Shown piece by piece: positions 44,930 to 54,163 of a stretch of 64,000 nt of DNA (position 1 is its first letter; every line of letters begins with the position of its first letter). A program made the translations under genes and the position numbers. The notes beneath the pieces are model-generated. The model did not search any database and was not told where the DNA came from. It saw only the letters and a program-made list of their open reading frames with translations. Source of the DNA: JBMDXB01 sp048594975 (GTDB lineage: Bacteria; Acidobacteriota; Vicinamibacteria; Vicinamibacterales; 2-12-FULL-66-21). The stretch spans positions 1-64,000 of the forward strand of contig JBMDXQ010000026.1 of the NCBI GenBank assembly GCA_048594975.1. The letters run 5' to 3'.

Positions 44930-45286
44930 GAAAAACGCGAGCGGCGCAAGCCCGCGACCATCAAGGTGCGGCCTGACGGCATGGTCAAGGTGCTGGACTT
45001 CGGTCTGGCGAAGGCCTCACGGCCGCCTCCCCGCATGCCCTGGGCATCTCGCCGATGACGAGACCCGGCGATGACCGGGTTGGGCACCGTGCGGGACCGC
45101 GGCGCACGTGGCGCCCGAGCAGGCGCGGGGCGCGCCGTCGATCGACGGGCGGACATCTGGGCATTCGGCGTGATTCTCTACGAGATGTTTACCGGCCGCG
45201 CGCGTTTCGCGGGTGACAGTGCCGGCGGGCTGATGGCGGCCGTGCTTGAAGGACGCGACGGACTTCAGCGCGCTGCAGATTCGTGA
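44930..45286 (+). pseudogene. Decayed serine/threonine kinase fragment
   Basis: Kinase subdomains VI to IX can be followed through at least two frameshifts. RRKPATIKVRPDGMVKVLDF and GLAKA (about 44947-45018) corresponds to the HRDLKPAN...DFGLAKA stretch, with HRDLKPAN changed to ERRKPAT, so the catalytic Asp is lost. HVAPEQARGA (about 45103-45135) corresponds to YMAPEQARG. RADIWAFGVILYEMFTGRAR (about 45151-45210) and FAGDSAGGLMAAVLEGRD follow in another frame. No N-lobe is present. Divergent from the intact kinase at 42.9-44.7 kb, it is probably the remains of a separate kinase gene. Confidence 0.75.
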
Positions 45287-45387
45287 CTTGCGCGCCAAAA
45301 AAGTCATGCCAGTCGCCTGCGGGAGCCGATTACAGCGTTGATTCCCGCGCACCGCGTTGGAGCGAGGGCTGCAAGTGCAGACGGTCT

Positions 45388-46578
45388 ATGAAAGAGGTGG
45401 TCACGGCGAAGGGCAGCGCAGCGCGGGGCGTCACGGGTTGGACCTGCGCGGGTGTTGCGCTGTTCCTCGCGTTCGTCTGCGCGCCGACCGCAGAGACGGA
45501 AAACCGCGCCGGCGTCATCGGTCTGTTGAAGTTGCCCCAATTGGTCGGCAACGAATTCTGTAAGGCGCCGCCGCGCCGGGAAGTCGCACTGTACGCTGCA
45601 CCTGAATCCGCTGACCTTGTGGGGTGGGTTCGCGCCGACAAGCACTCGAGCTCGGACGCTGACTGCTACCGGGTGGTGCTGAACGTCTACCGGCGGGTGG
45701 ACGGAAGTGTCCGTGAGCTTCCAACCGACGAGTACGAGGAGGAACAGCCTCATGCCGCGATAGTCCTGGAGGCGCGAGGCCGGTGGTTCAAGCTACGCCT
45801 GGACGACGGCGAGGCGTGGGTCGAGACGTCGGACCCCGACCGGTATCTCTCCCTCGAGCAACTCCTGGAGCTTCGCCCGGCCTATCTTACGCAGGCCTGG
45901 GACGGGACGCTCGCGGCCACGCCCGGCGGCGCGAGTCGGCGCCCCCCAGCCGATCCGCGTCGGCGGGTGATCGGCTACGTCGTGCCGGTGCGCGAGATGC
46001 TGCAGGTGACGCTCGCGCCGGGACAGGATTCGGAGAAGATTCGACGGCAATACGACGTCAGTTCCATAGGGTCGAGTCGCCGACCGGACGGGACACGCAT
46101 CCTCTTCATTGAACGAGGCACGTGGGTCAGCGCGTTCGAGCGTTCCGATCCAGGTTCACCGGTCGTCGCACGGTTCAAGACCGACAGGTGCGACCAGGCT
46201 CTCCGGAGCACATCGGCCAACCCACCGGATGTGCCCGTTTTCGTCCGGCGACCTGGCTGGCTGCAAGTTGCGCTGCGCAGGCACGAGTGGAAGGACGAGC
46301 CGCGCGCCTGGATCGAAGAGTCGACCGTCTGGCGTTTTCACGGGTTCGCCGCAGACGCGGAACGTGAGAGCTTCGAGGACGAGGCATTCGGGCGCGAGCA
46401 CTCGAGCGTCCGATTCCTCCGCTCTCGTGCCGTGGGCGCGCGACTCTGGCTCGAGGTCCAGGTGATGAGCCATACGATCTACGAGTCGGTCGACCCGCCC
46501 ACGGTCGTTGCCACAGGGTGGGTCCCCGCCCACGACCGCGCAGGCGAATCAGTCGTCTGGTTCCATTCCCGGGACTGA
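45388..46578 (+). CDS. Exported hypothetical protein
   Basis: The 396-residue product starts at ATG 45388 with a signal-like segment (GWTCAGVALFLAFVCAPTAE). The frame is open upstream to 45283 but that part follows the kinase relic. The body has several compact beta-like units with tryptophans: REVALYAAPESADLVGWVRA, ARGRWFKLRLDDGEAWVETS, RRPGWLQVALRRHEWKDEPR. These are reminiscent of bacterial SH3-like repeats, a guess only. Codon use seems less GC3-biased than in neighbours and the spacing to other genes is loose. I cannot assign a function. Confidence 0.65.
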   Translation: MKEVVTAKGSAARGVTGWTCAGVALFLAFVCAPTAETENRAGVIGLLKLPQLVGNEFCKAPPRREVALYAAPESADLVGWVRADKHSSSDADCYRVVLNVYRRVDGSVRELPTDEYEEEQPHAAIVLEARGRWFKLRLDDGEAWVETSDPDRYLSLEQLLELRPAYLTQAWDGTLAATPGGASRRPPADPRRRVIGYVVPVREMLQVTLAPGQDSEKIRRQYDVSSIGSSRRPDGTRILFIERGTWVSAFERSDPGSPVVARFKTDRCDQALRSTSANPPDVPVFVRRPGWLQVALRRHEWKDEPRAWIEESTVWRFHGFAADAERESFEDEAFGREHSSVRFLRSRAVGARLWLEVQVMSHTIYESVDPPTVVATGWVPAHDRAGESVVWFHSRD

Positions 46579-46741
46579 GCACGCAATTACCGAGAGGAGA
46601 TTGTCGATCGGCTTCGCTAATGGTTTCGAAGGGAGCCGCCGCTCGGACGGAATCTCGGTGACCGCTCCCGCCTCGTCAGCGATTCATCAGTTCGCGTTGC
46701 GTCCACGACAAGAAGGCCAGCAGACTGCGTCGGTTCGTTAT

Positions 46742-46828
46742 TGGTGCGGAAGAGAGGATTTGAACCTCCACGACCTTGCGGCCACAAGCTCCTGAGGCTT
46801 GCGCGTCTGCCAGTTCCGCCACTTCCGC
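46742..46828 (-). tRNA. tRNA-Leu (anticodon CAG)
   Basis: Read on the minus strand, the 7-bp acceptor stem GCGGAAG pairs with CTTCCGC. The anticodon stem CAAGC/GCTTG encloses loop CTCAGGA with anticodon CAG. A long variable arm follows, as in class II tRNAs, and the T arm contains GGTTCAAATCC. The 3' CCA is encoded in the DNA (46742-46744). The length of 87 nt with CCA is normal for tRNA-Leu. Confidence 0.95.
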
Positions 46829-46862
46829 ACGGAGAGGTGCAATCAACCGGCTGGAACGCCCG

Positions 46863-46891
46863 ATTATACGGGAACCCCGACGGAGAGTCGA
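46863..46891 (-). promoter_or_regulatory. Promoter of tRNA-Leu
   Basis: On the minus strand a perfect TATAAT lies at 46868-46863. Seventeen bases upstream is TCGACT (46891-46886), four of six to the -35 consensus. Transcription would begin about 28 nt before the mature tRNA end. Confidence 0.7.
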
Positions 46892-47259
46892 GCAGCGGGA
46901 CCGTTGCGCCCTGCCGGCCGCAAACGGACCGGTTGGTCGATCGCGGCGCGGATCACGCGCCGACCGACCCACCGCGTGATGCCCTCGAGATCCGTGCGTA
47001 TGGGCGCTTGCCGCCATACGCCGACCACGATCAGTCGACATGGGGAGTGGCGCTGGCGATTTCACGCTACCCACGCGGCCGAACCAGCCCGCAGCGTTGA
47101 CCGGCCCTTTACCGGCCGAGCTTGATATGTTATTGTGTCCGCTAAAGTCCTAATCAATCATCCGGATTCCGCCAAGTGACGTCGGAATCGGTCGCAGCCC
47201 GCCCCCCAGCCCGCGACCGCGGGTAGCCTGAACCTCAGCTCGAGTCGAGAGGCTCCACG
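46892..47259. other. Intergenic region between tRNA-Leu and the chemoreceptor
   Basis: No gene is supported here. The left part is GC-rich without clear structure. From about 47118 to 47165 the sequence becomes AT-rich (CTTGATATGTTATTGTG, then CTAAAGTCCTAATCAATCA), which marks the probable promoter zone of the chemoreceptor transcript. I cannot fix a single -10/-35 pair. ACCGGCC...GGCCGG-type inverted bases near 47100-47118 precede it. Confidence 0.4.
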
Positions 47260-47403
47260 ATGGAAACCAGTGCGTTTCATGACGTGGCCATCCGGGCCGG
47301 GCTCGCCGCGCCCGGTCTGTCCACGTCGATCGTTTCGCCGCCCGGGGGCTGCCTCACACCGCTCACCGCCGCCGCCGGCGTCACGCCGCTCCATACTGAG
47401 TAG
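47260..47403 (+). CDS. Possible 47-residue leader ORF before the chemoreceptor
   Basis: ATG 47260 opens a frame of 47 codons (METSAFHDVAIRAGLAAPGL at its start) that ends at TAG 47401-47403, only 6 nt before the chemoreceptor ATG. It has no signal or membrane segment and no known motif. The bases GAGAGG lie about 7 nt upstream of the ATG and could serve as a ribosome site. It could be a real small protein, a coupling leader or chance. Confidence 0.25.
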   Translation: METSAFHDVAIRAGLAAPGLSTSIVSPPGGCLTPLTAAAGVTPLHTE

Positions 47404-47409
47404 GTCACC

Positions 47410-48975
47410 ATGTTTGGCGACAGCATCGCAGGAAAACTCTGGCGGACGGCCGCGTTTCTCGCCGCCGCCACCCTCGTGTCGCTCGCCGTCACCCAGGTGG
47501 CGAGCCTGCGCGCCGAGCGACGGTTGCGCGTGTCCAACGACGCCCTGTTTCCGGCGGCCCAGTACGGGCAGCAGGCGGTGGCCGCCTTCGAACGGATGGC
47601 ACGCGCCTACCAGGACGCCCTCATGCTGAAGGAGGCTGCGACCCTGGAACGGGCGAAGCAGGACGGCCTGGCCGCAGCAGGGGCGTTGGGTGCAGCCTCC
47701 CAGCGCGCCGGCGACCCGGTGCGCGCAAGGACGGTGGCGGCGCTCGCGTCCGACCTGACGTCCTTCGTGCAGGACGCCGGCCCGACCTACGCGCCGATGG
47801 TCCAGGCGGGTCACACCCTCACCCCGGAGACGGAAGCAGCGTCACGCCGGCTGGCTGATCGCACCGCCGCGCTGAGGCGCCGCGTGAACGAGGTCGGCGA
47901 GGAACTGGCGGCGGACCTGCGGGCCGAGCTGAACCAGGCAGTGCGGGCGTCGGTGTCGCAACGCTGGCTGTCGCTCACCGTCTTCCTCGTCGCGCTCGCC
48001 GTATGCGGCGTCATCGTGTCCTTCCTGATCCGCAGGCGTATCGTGATGCCGATCCGCCGGGCGATCGTCGAGCTGACCGAGACGGCGACGCAGGTCGCCA
48101 CCTCGTCGAGCCAGGTTGCCACGTCGGCACAGTCGCTCTCGCGGGGCGCGACCGAGCAGGCCGCCTCGCTCGAGGAGACCTCGGCGTCGATGGAAGAGGT
48201 CGCGGCGATGACGCGCAAGAACGCCGAGAACTCGCAGGCGGCCGCCACGATGATGGGCGAGCTCGATCAGCGCGTGCAGGAGTGGAATCAGTCCCTGAGC
48301 GACATGGTCGCGGCGATGGGGTCGATCCAGGAGTCGAGCGGCCAGGTCGCGCGGATCATCAAGACCATCGACGAGATCGCCTTCCAGACCAACATCCTGG
48401 CGCTCAACGCCGCCGTCGAGGCGGCGCGGGCGGGCGAGGCGGGCATGGGTTTCGCCATCGTCGCGGACGAGGTCCGCAACCTGGCGCAGCGCTCGGCGCA
48501 GGCGGCCCGCGACACCGCCGGCTTGATCGAAACGTCAATCGGCAAGGCGCAGGACGGGAACCGCCGGGTCGAGCAGCTGAACGCGTCGATTACCGGCATC
48601 GTGGCCAGCATCGCCTCGGTCAAGGTGCTGGTCGACGAGGTGAGCGCGGCCAGCCGGCAGCAGACCCAGGGCATCGATCACGTGTCGCACGCTCTCGCGC
48701 AGATGGAGCGGGTCACCCAGACCACGGCGGCAACCGCCGAGGAGAGCGCGGCGGCGAGCGAGGAGCTCAGCGCACAGGCGGAGAACTCGATGGCCATCGT
48801 CCGGCGGCTGGATTCGCTCGTCGGCACGGGCCAGGAGGCGCCGCGCGCCACCGACTCGGCCGGCGCCCGCGGGCTGCCGGCGATCGCGCGCGTCCTGCCG
48901 CTGCGCGCGTCGACGCACCCGTCGAGCGAGGAGGCCGTCCCGCTCGGCGATACCGGTACCTACGTCGGCCGCTGA
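47410..48975 (+). CDS. Methyl-accepting chemotaxis protein
   Basis: The 521-residue receptor has helix 1 at residues 11-30, a periplasmic four-helix-type sensor (about 31-186), helix 2 at 187-207, a HAMP segment with MPIRRAIVELTETATQVATS, and a long signalling coiled coil. The tip contains FQTNILALNAAVEAARAGEA and GFAIVADEVRNLAQRSAQAA, the binding site for CheA and CheW. The end (DTGTYVGR) lacks a CheR/CheB-binding pentapeptide. No other chemotaxis gene is nearby, so it must signal to an array encoded elsewhere. The ligand is unknown. Confidence 0.92.
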   Translation: MFGDSIAGKLWRTAAFLAAATLVSLAVTQVASLRAERRLRVSNDALFPAAQYGQQAVAAFERMARAYQDALMLKEAATLERAKQDGLAAAGALGAASQRAGDPVRARTVAALASDLTSFVQDAGPTYAPMVQAGHTLTPETEAASRRLADRTAALRRRVNEVGEELAADLRAELNQAVRASVSQRWLSLTVFLVALAVCGVIVSFLIRRRIVMPIRRAIVELTETATQVATSSSQVATSAQSLSRGATEQAASLEETSASMEEVAAMTRKNAENSQAAATMMGELDQRVQEWNQSLSDMVAAMGSIQESSGQVARIIKTIDEIAFQTNILALNAAVEAARAGEAGMGFAIVADEVRNLAQRSAQAARDTAGLIETSIGKAQDGNRRVEQLNASITGIVASIASVKVLVDEVSAASRQQTQGIDHVSHALAQMERVTQTTAATAEESAAASEELSAQAENSMAIVRRLDSLVGTGQEAPRATDSAGARGLPAIARVLPLRASTHPSSEEAVPLGDTGTYVGR

Positions 48976-49074
48976 CGGCACCCGGTTCAGTGCCCTCGTT
49001 CCGCCGGCGCTGCAGCCGGCCCGCCGCGCAGGGTCTATACTCAATGATCTCGTGCTGTCGTCAGGAGGCGATCC

Positions 49075-50817
49075 GTGGCTCTTCGTCGCGGCGTGTGGCT
49101 GATCATCGTTCTCATCCTCCTCGCCGCGGCGGTCTCGGCGGGAGGGATGCTGATGCTCGCGCTGATGGTCGGCCGCGAGCCGCATGTCGCGTCCAACTCG
49201 GCGCTCCTCGTGCGCGTCTCCGGCGACCTCCACGAGGTCGAGCCGGGGGGGGTGGTCGGCCAGCTGTTCGAGGCGCCGCCCACGGTGCGCTCCGTCGTGG
49301 ACGCGCTGCGAAAGGCGAAGGCCGACCGGCGTATCACCGGCGTGGTGATCCGCCCCGCCGGCTCGGCCGCGCTCTGGGCGAAGGTGCAGGAGGTCCGCGA
49401 CGCGATCACCGACTTCCGCAGTTCGGGCAAGCCGGCGATTGCCTACCTCGAGTACGGCGGCGAGCAGGAGTACTACCTAGCCACCGCCTGCGACAAGGTG
49501 TTCCTGATGCCGGCGGCGACGCTCGATCTCACCGGGGTGGCGAGTTACGAGCTGTTTCTGCGCGGAACGCTCGACAAGATCGGCGCCTACCCGGACGCGC
49601 TGCACGTCGGCGAGTACAAGAGCGCGGTCAACACGTTCACGGAGACGACCTTCACGCCCTCGCACCGCGAGATGGCCGAGTCGCTGAACCGCGACCTCTA
49701 CGAGCAGCTCGTGCGCGGCCTGGCGCGCGGGCGGCAGCGGTCCGAGGCCGACATGCGCGCGCTCATCGACCACGGGCCGTACCTCCCGGAAGACGCGGTG
49801 CGTGCCGGCCTCGTCGACGACCTCGCGTACGAGGACGAGCTGGACGACAAGGTGACATTTGGTGGTGGCCGCCCGCGATTTGTCGAACAGGAGCAGTACC
49901 GGCACGTCAGCCCCGCCTCGCTCGGTCTCAACACGGGTCCGCGGATCGCGGTGATCTATGCGGTCGGCCTGATCAGCACCGGCAGGAGCAGCTACGAAGG
50001 GGCGCAGCAGGTCGTCGGATCCGACACCATCGTCGAGTACCTGCGCAAGGCGCGCGCCGACCGCTCGGTCCGGGCAATCGTGCTGCGCATCGACAGCCCG
50101 GGCGGGTCGGCGCTCGCCTCCGACGTCATCTGGCGCGAGGTCCTGCTGACGCGCGACGTCAAGCCGGTCATCGCCTCGATGTCGGATGTGGCCGCCTCCG
50201 GCGGGTACTACATCGCCATGCCGGCGCACGCCATCGTCGCCGAGCCGGGCACGCTTACCGGCTCCATCGGCGTGCTCACCATCAAGTTCGTGATCGACGG
50301 CACGCTGAAGAAGCTCGGGATGAACGTCGAGAGCGTTCACGCCGGCACCTACTCGGGCATCTACTCGCCGGTCCGGCCGTTCTCGCCCGAAGAGCGCAAG
50401 CGCATCGAGGAGACGATCCAGGCGACCTACGACACGTTCGTGGAGAAGGCCGCCGCCGGCCGAAACACGACGCCGGAGCGGATCGACACGGTGGCACAGG
50501 GACGGGTGTGGACCGGTCGGCAGGCGAAAGCCATCGGGCTGGTCGACGAGCTGGGCGGGCTGCAGCGCGCGCTGGCGTTCGCCAAGCAGCGCGCGAAACT
50601 CTCGCCCGACGCCGAGGTGGAGCTGATCGTCTACCCGCCGAAGCGGTCGATCTTCGAGCTGGCACGCGATCCGTTCGGCGCCACCGACGGTGCCGCGGCG
50701 CTCGGCGCGCTGCTCGGCGTGCGCGACCCCAGAGCACTGGCCGCGTTGACGGCGCCGCTGCAGATCTTCCGTCGCGGCGAACCGCTCGCCATCATGCCCA
50801 ACATCTTTGTGAGATGA
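49075..50817 (+). CDS. sppA: Signal peptide peptidase SppA, 67K type
   Basis: Inner-membrane serine protease that degrades cleaved signal peptides in the periplasm. The 580-residue product starts at GTG 49075 with one membrane helix (WLIIVLILLAAAVSAGGML). It has two related domains as in the long SppA. The N-terminal one provides the general base Lys in HVGEYKSAVNTFT. The C-terminal one gives the nucleophile Ser in MSDVAASGGYYIAMPA, after LRIDSPGGSALASDVIW. Length and order match the E. coli type. It is convergent with the PpiD/SurA-type gene, with a hairpin between. Confidence 0.92.
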   Translation: MALRRGVWLIIVLILLAAAVSAGGMLMLALMVGREPHVASNSALLVRVSGDLHEVEPGGVVGQLFEAPPTVRSVVDALRKAKADRRITGVVIRPAGSAALWAKVQEVRDAITDFRSSGKPAIAYLEYGGEQEYYLATACDKVFLMPAATLDLTGVASYELFLRGTLDKIGAYPDALHVGEYKSAVNTFTETTFTPSHREMAESLNRDLYEQLVRGLARGRQRSEADMRALIDHGPYLPEDAVRAGLVDDLAYEDELDDKVTFGGGRPRFVEQEQYRHVSPASLGLNTGPRIAVIYAVGLISTGRSSYEGAQQVVGSDTIVEYLRKARADRSVRAIVLRIDSPGGSALASDVIWREVLLTRDVKPVIASMSDVAASGGYYIAMPAHAIVAEPGTLTGSIGVLTIKFVIDGTLKKLGMNVESVHAGTYSGIYSPVRPFSPEERKRIEETIQATYDTFVEKAAAGRNTTPERIDTVAQGRVWTGRQAKAIGLVDELGGLQRALAFAKQRAKLSPDAEVELIVYPPKRSIFELARDPFGATDGAAALGALLGVRDPRALAALTAPLQIFRRGEPLAIMPNIFVR

Positions 50818-50831
50818 GTGGCAATGCCGGA

Positions 50832-50871
50832 TGCTGAATGCTGAATGCCGAAAACGCGTCCGCATTCAGCA
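50832..50871. repeat. Intergenic hairpin of 7-nt tandem units (copy B)
   Basis: Four units of the ATGCNGA type precede the inverted arm GCATTCAGCA at 50862-50871, which pairs perfectly with TGCTGAATGC at 50839-50848 and also with the overlapping copy at 50832-50841. It lies between convergent sppA and the PpiD/SurA-type gene and may terminate both. Confidence 0.75.
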
Positions 50872-50878
50872 CTGACAC

Positions 50879-52795
50879 TCAAGCCATCAACTGGGCGAGC
50901 ACCTGCGAGTTGATGTTGATCTTCATCTTCTCGCGCGCCTTGGCCATGTAGGCTGAGAAGAACCGGTTGCGGCGCTCGTTGAGCAGCTCTTCGCGCACGG
51001 CCTGGCGGCCCTTCGCGAGCTCGTCGGGCGTGGGGTCGGTGCGCTCCAGCACCTTGACGATCACCGCGCCGTTGTCGGTCACGATCGGATCGCTCACGCC
51101 GCCGGGCTGCAGCGCGAAGGCGGCGGCGTCGACGGCGGGGCTGACGCCCACGTCCGCGATCGCCGCGCCGCGCGCGACCAGCTCGGTCGTCTTCACCTCG
51201 AGTCCGGCCGCTTTCGCCGCCGTCTCGAAGTCTCCGGTCTTCAGCTTCGCGCTGATGCCGGCCGCCTTCTGCCGCGCCGCGTCGAGCGCCTTCTTCTTCA
51301 GCACGTCGTCGCGCACACGCGCCTTGACCTCCTCGAGCTTCGGCACGTACGGGTCCTGGCGGCCGGTGACGGTGATGAACACGAAGCCCTGCGGCGTGCG
51401 GATGGCCTCACTGACCGCGCCTTGTTCGAGCTCGAAGGCGCGTTCGCTGACCGCCGGCGCCATCCCGACGCCGGGGATCGGCTCGTTGCGCGCGAAGAAG
51501 CCGGATTCGCCGACGGTGAAGCCGCGCGGTCTCGCTTCCGCGTCGAGGTCCTCCGGCTTCGTGGTCTTCGCCGCCGCATCGTCGGCGATGCGCTGCGCCT
51601 CGGCCTGCGCCCGTTCCCATCTGAGCTGATCCTCGATCTGGGTCCGCACTTCCTCGAAGGTCCGCGTCGACGCCGGCCGCTTGTCGGTCACCTTGATGAT
51701 GTGGAAGCCGAACTGCGACTTGACGACGTCGCTGATCTGCCCGGGCTCGAGGGCGAACGCGACCTTGTCGAACTCCGGCACCATCCGACCCTTGCCGAAG
51801 AAGTCGAGGTCGCCGCCCTTCGTCTTCCCGGCCTCCTCCTCGGTGTACTGGCCCGCCAGCTTCCCGAAGTCGGCGCCCGGCGCTTTCGCCTTGACCAGGA
51901 TCTCCTCGGCCTGCTTCTTCACCGCGGCCTCGTCCTTGCCTTCGGTCTTGAGCAGGATATGGCTCGCCCGCACCTGCTCCGGGGTCGAGTACTGGTCGAT
52001 GTTGTCCTCGTAGTGGCGGCGGACGTCCTGCTCGGTCACCACCGTCCGCTGCCGGATCGTCTGCGTGTCGAGCAAGGCATAGCGCACCTTGCGCTTCTCG
52101 GGCACGCGGTACTCGTTCTGGTGCTCCTCGAAGTGCTTCGCGACCTCCTCGTCGCTCACGGCGATGCCCTCGCGGAACCTGTCGGACGGGAACGAGACGA
52201 CGGCGAGCTTGACCTTCTCGTTGCGCCGCCGGAACTCCGCCTCTACGTCGGCGTCGGTCACCGTGATCCAGTCGGTCAGTGCGCCCTGCAGCTTCTCGAC
52301 CACGATGCTGCGGCGGACCTGCTCCTCGAACTCGCCGTCGCGCACCGGCGGGTTCTGCATGCCCAGCACCTGGCGGTAGCGCTCCTCGCTGAACTGCCCG
52401 TTCTCTTGGAACGCGGGGAACATCAGGATGCGGGCCCGCACCTCGGCGTCGCTGGCGGTGATGCCGAGCCGCGCCGCTTCGGCCAGCGTCGCCTCTTCCT
52501 CGATCATCTGCTGCACGACGCGGCGGTCGATCCCCAGCTGCCGCAGCAGCCGCTCGTCCATGTTGGCGCCGTAGGCGGACTGATAGGCCTGCATCTGCTG
52601 CTGGTAAGCGCGGCGGAACTTCGCCACGCTGATTTCGCGGCCCTCGACGCTGGCGACGATGGCGTTGGGGCCCGTGCCCCCGGTCGGATCGGGCAGGAAC
52701 TCGGGGATGTACAGGAAAACGAACGCGAGCACCACGGCAAACAGGCTCCATTTGAGCCAGTTCTTGTGGCGGCGCATCCGGTCGAGCATCGTCAT
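50879..52795 (-). CDS. SurA/PpiD-type peptidyl-prolyl isomerase chaperone
   Basis: The 638-residue product has a single N-terminal membrane anchor (KWSLFAVVLAFVFLYIPEFL) and then the SurA N-like chaperone region (EGREISVAKFRRAYQQQMQA). A parvulin domain at about 270-360 shows VRASHILLKTEGKDEA, GDLDFFGKGRMVPEFDKVAF and FGFHIIKVTDKRP. A second, degenerate parvulin-like part follows (about 440-500). This layout is that of PpiD, which helps fold proteins leaving the Sec channel. The gene is transcribed towards sppA, and both serve envelope protein quality control. Confidence 0.9.
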   Translation of the reverse strand: MTMLDRMRRHKNWLKWSLFAVVLAFVFLYIPEFLPDPTGGTGPNAIVASVEGREISVAKFRRAYQQQMQAYQSAYGANMDERLLRQLGIDRRVVQQMIEEEATLAEAARLGITASDAEVRARILMFPAFQENGQFSEERYRQVLGMQNPPVRDGEFEEQVRRSIVVEKLQGALTDWITVTDADVEAEFRRRNEKVKLAVVSFPSDRFREGIAVSDEEVAKHFEEHQNEYRVPEKRKVRYALLDTQTIRQRTVVTEQDVRRHYEDNIDQYSTPEQVRASHILLKTEGKDEAAVKKQAEEILVKAKAPGADFGKLAGQYTEEEAGKTKGGDLDFFGKGRMVPEFDKVAFALEPGQISDVVKSQFGFHIIKVTDKRPASTRTFEEVRTQIEDQLRWERAQAEAQRIADDAAAKTTKPEDLDAEARPRGFTVGESGFFARNEPIPGVGMAPAVSERAFELEQGAVSEAIRTPQGFVFITVTGRQDPYVPKLEEVKARVRDDVLKKKALDAARQKAAGISAKLKTGDFETAAKAAGLEVKTTELVARGAAIADVGVSPAVDAAAFALQPGGVSDPIVTDNGAVIVKVLERTDPTPDELAKGRQAVREELLNERRNRFFSAYMAKAREKMKININSQVLAQLMA

Positions 52796-53048
52796 GATCG
52801 GCAGCCTCGTCAGCGGGCGGAGAAACCGTCATTATGCCACGCAGATCGGCTCCCGACGATCCCGGCGGGCCACGCCTCTCGACGGCGCGCGCGCCCGGCC
52901 GTCACCGGAAGGCGTGCCCCCTTGTTGCCGCGATTTGCGCGGGAACCGTGCAGATCCGGGCACCCGTACGGTCCGGCTCCCGTGGTATATTTGCAGTAAT
53001 AGAAGGACTTAGAGGCATTCGCCATACCCTTATGGGACGCAGGGCCGA

Positions 53049-54149
53049 TTGACGGCAACTGGTCGGTACCCTCGCGCCCGTCCATTGAGCAGGAAACCCG
53101 CGTCGGCGGCGCGTCAGGACCTCTCGGACAGGTTGCGTACGCTGCAGGCGCCGCTCGGCCGGCGCCTCGCACGCGCCGACGAGCTCGCCCATATGGTGCG
53201 AGCGGTCAACGCCAGCCTCGATCCGGAGCGCGTTGCCGAGGCAATCGTCGCCAGGGTTTCCGAGTGGATTCCGGCGCCCGGGTGGCTCGTGCTTGCGGCC
53301 GGCCAGGAAGGCCGGACGCACGCGATGGCGGCGCGAGGGCTGACGGCTGCCCTGGAAGCGGCGGCGTACGGCGTCGGCGGCTGGGTGATGCGCACGGGGG
53401 GCGTGTTCTGCTCCGCCGATACGGCCGCGGATCAGCGGCTCTCGGGCCAGGAGCGCACGGCTGCCGCCGCGGTCGCGCTCCCGCTCGAGTGCCGCGGCAA
53501 GACGATTGGCGCGGTCGTCGCCATCGATCGCGCCGCGGCCAGGACCGAGCCGCGGTTCGCGGCGGCGACCCTGGGGGCGCTCCGCGCCGCGCTCGAGCCG
53601 GGCGGCATCGCGCTGGAGAACGCGGTACGCGTGCAGCGCGCCGAGGCGCTGTCGGTCACCGACGACCTGACGCAGCTGTACAACTCGCGGTACCTCTCGC
53701 AGGCGTTGCGGCGTGAGACCAAGCGCGCGACGCGGAGCGGCCGGCCGCTGTCGCTGCTGTTCGTCGACCTGGACGGGTTCAAGACGATCAACGACACCTA
53801 CGGGCATCTGTACGGCAGCCGCGCCCTCGTCGAGGCGGCGGCGGTGATGCGCGCGAGCGCGCGCGAGACCGACATGGTCGCGCGCTACGGCGGGGACGAG
53901 TTCGCCATCGTGCTGCCGGACACCGGCGCCGACGGGGCGATCGCCGTCGGCGAGCGCGTGCGCGAGCGGATTGCCGCCTGCTCCTTCCTCGGGGAGCACG
54001 GCCTGAACATCCATCTCACCGCGTCGGTTGGCGTGGCGACGCTCCCGGACGTCGCCTCCTCGGCCGAAAGCCTCGTCCAGGCGGCCGACGAAGCGATGTA
54101 CTCGGTCAAGGAACGTGGGAAAAACGGCATCCACCTGGCGGGCAGCTGA
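53049..54149 (+). CDS. GAF-GGDEF diguanylate cyclase
   Basis: Makes cyclic di-GMP. The 366-residue product has a GAF domain (about 50-190: RAVNASLDPERVAEAIVARV, GLTAALEAAAYGVGGWVM) and a GGDEF domain from about 200 (DDLTQLYNSRYLSQALRRET). The active site ARYGGDEFAIV is intact, and RETD five residues before it is a product-inhibition I-site. No membrane segment is seen, so it is soluble. The start TTG 53049 is the longest choice and the first 20 residues are weakly supported. It ends 14 bp before mreB in the same direction. Confidence 0.9.
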   Translation: MTATGRYPRARPLSRKPASAARQDLSDRLRTLQAPLGRRLARADELAHMVRAVNASLDPERVAEAIVARVSEWIPAPGWLVLAAGQEGRTHAMAARGLTAALEAAAYGVGGWVMRTGGVFCSADTAADQRLSGQERTAAAAVALPLECRGKTIGAVVAIDRAAARTEPRFAAATLGALRAALEPGGIALENAVRVQRAEALSVTDDLTQLYNSRYLSQALRRETKRATRSGRPLSLLFVDLDGFKTINDTYGHLYGSRALVEAAAVMRASARETDMVARYGGDEFAIVLPDTGADGAIAVGERVRERIAACSFLGEHGLNIHLTASVGVATLPDVASSAESLVQAADEAMYSVKERGKNGIHLAGS

Positions 54150-54163
54150 GCAAGGAGTCTTCG

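Noticed and set aside
46579..46741. Possible integration site at the 3' end of tRNA-Leu
   Set aside because: No duplicate of the tRNA end, integrase or phage gene is seen in the window.
46741..47100. Open frame beginning with a KRGFEPPRP-type sequence over the tRNA gene
   Set aside because: It is a translation through tRNA-Leu on the opposite strand, a frequent false gene.
47143..47169. Sigma-28-like promoter (TAAAGTCC, 11 bp, CCGGATTC) before the chemoreceptor
   Set aside because: Spacing is exact but the second half matches the consensus at only about four of eight positions, and no flagellar genes are near.
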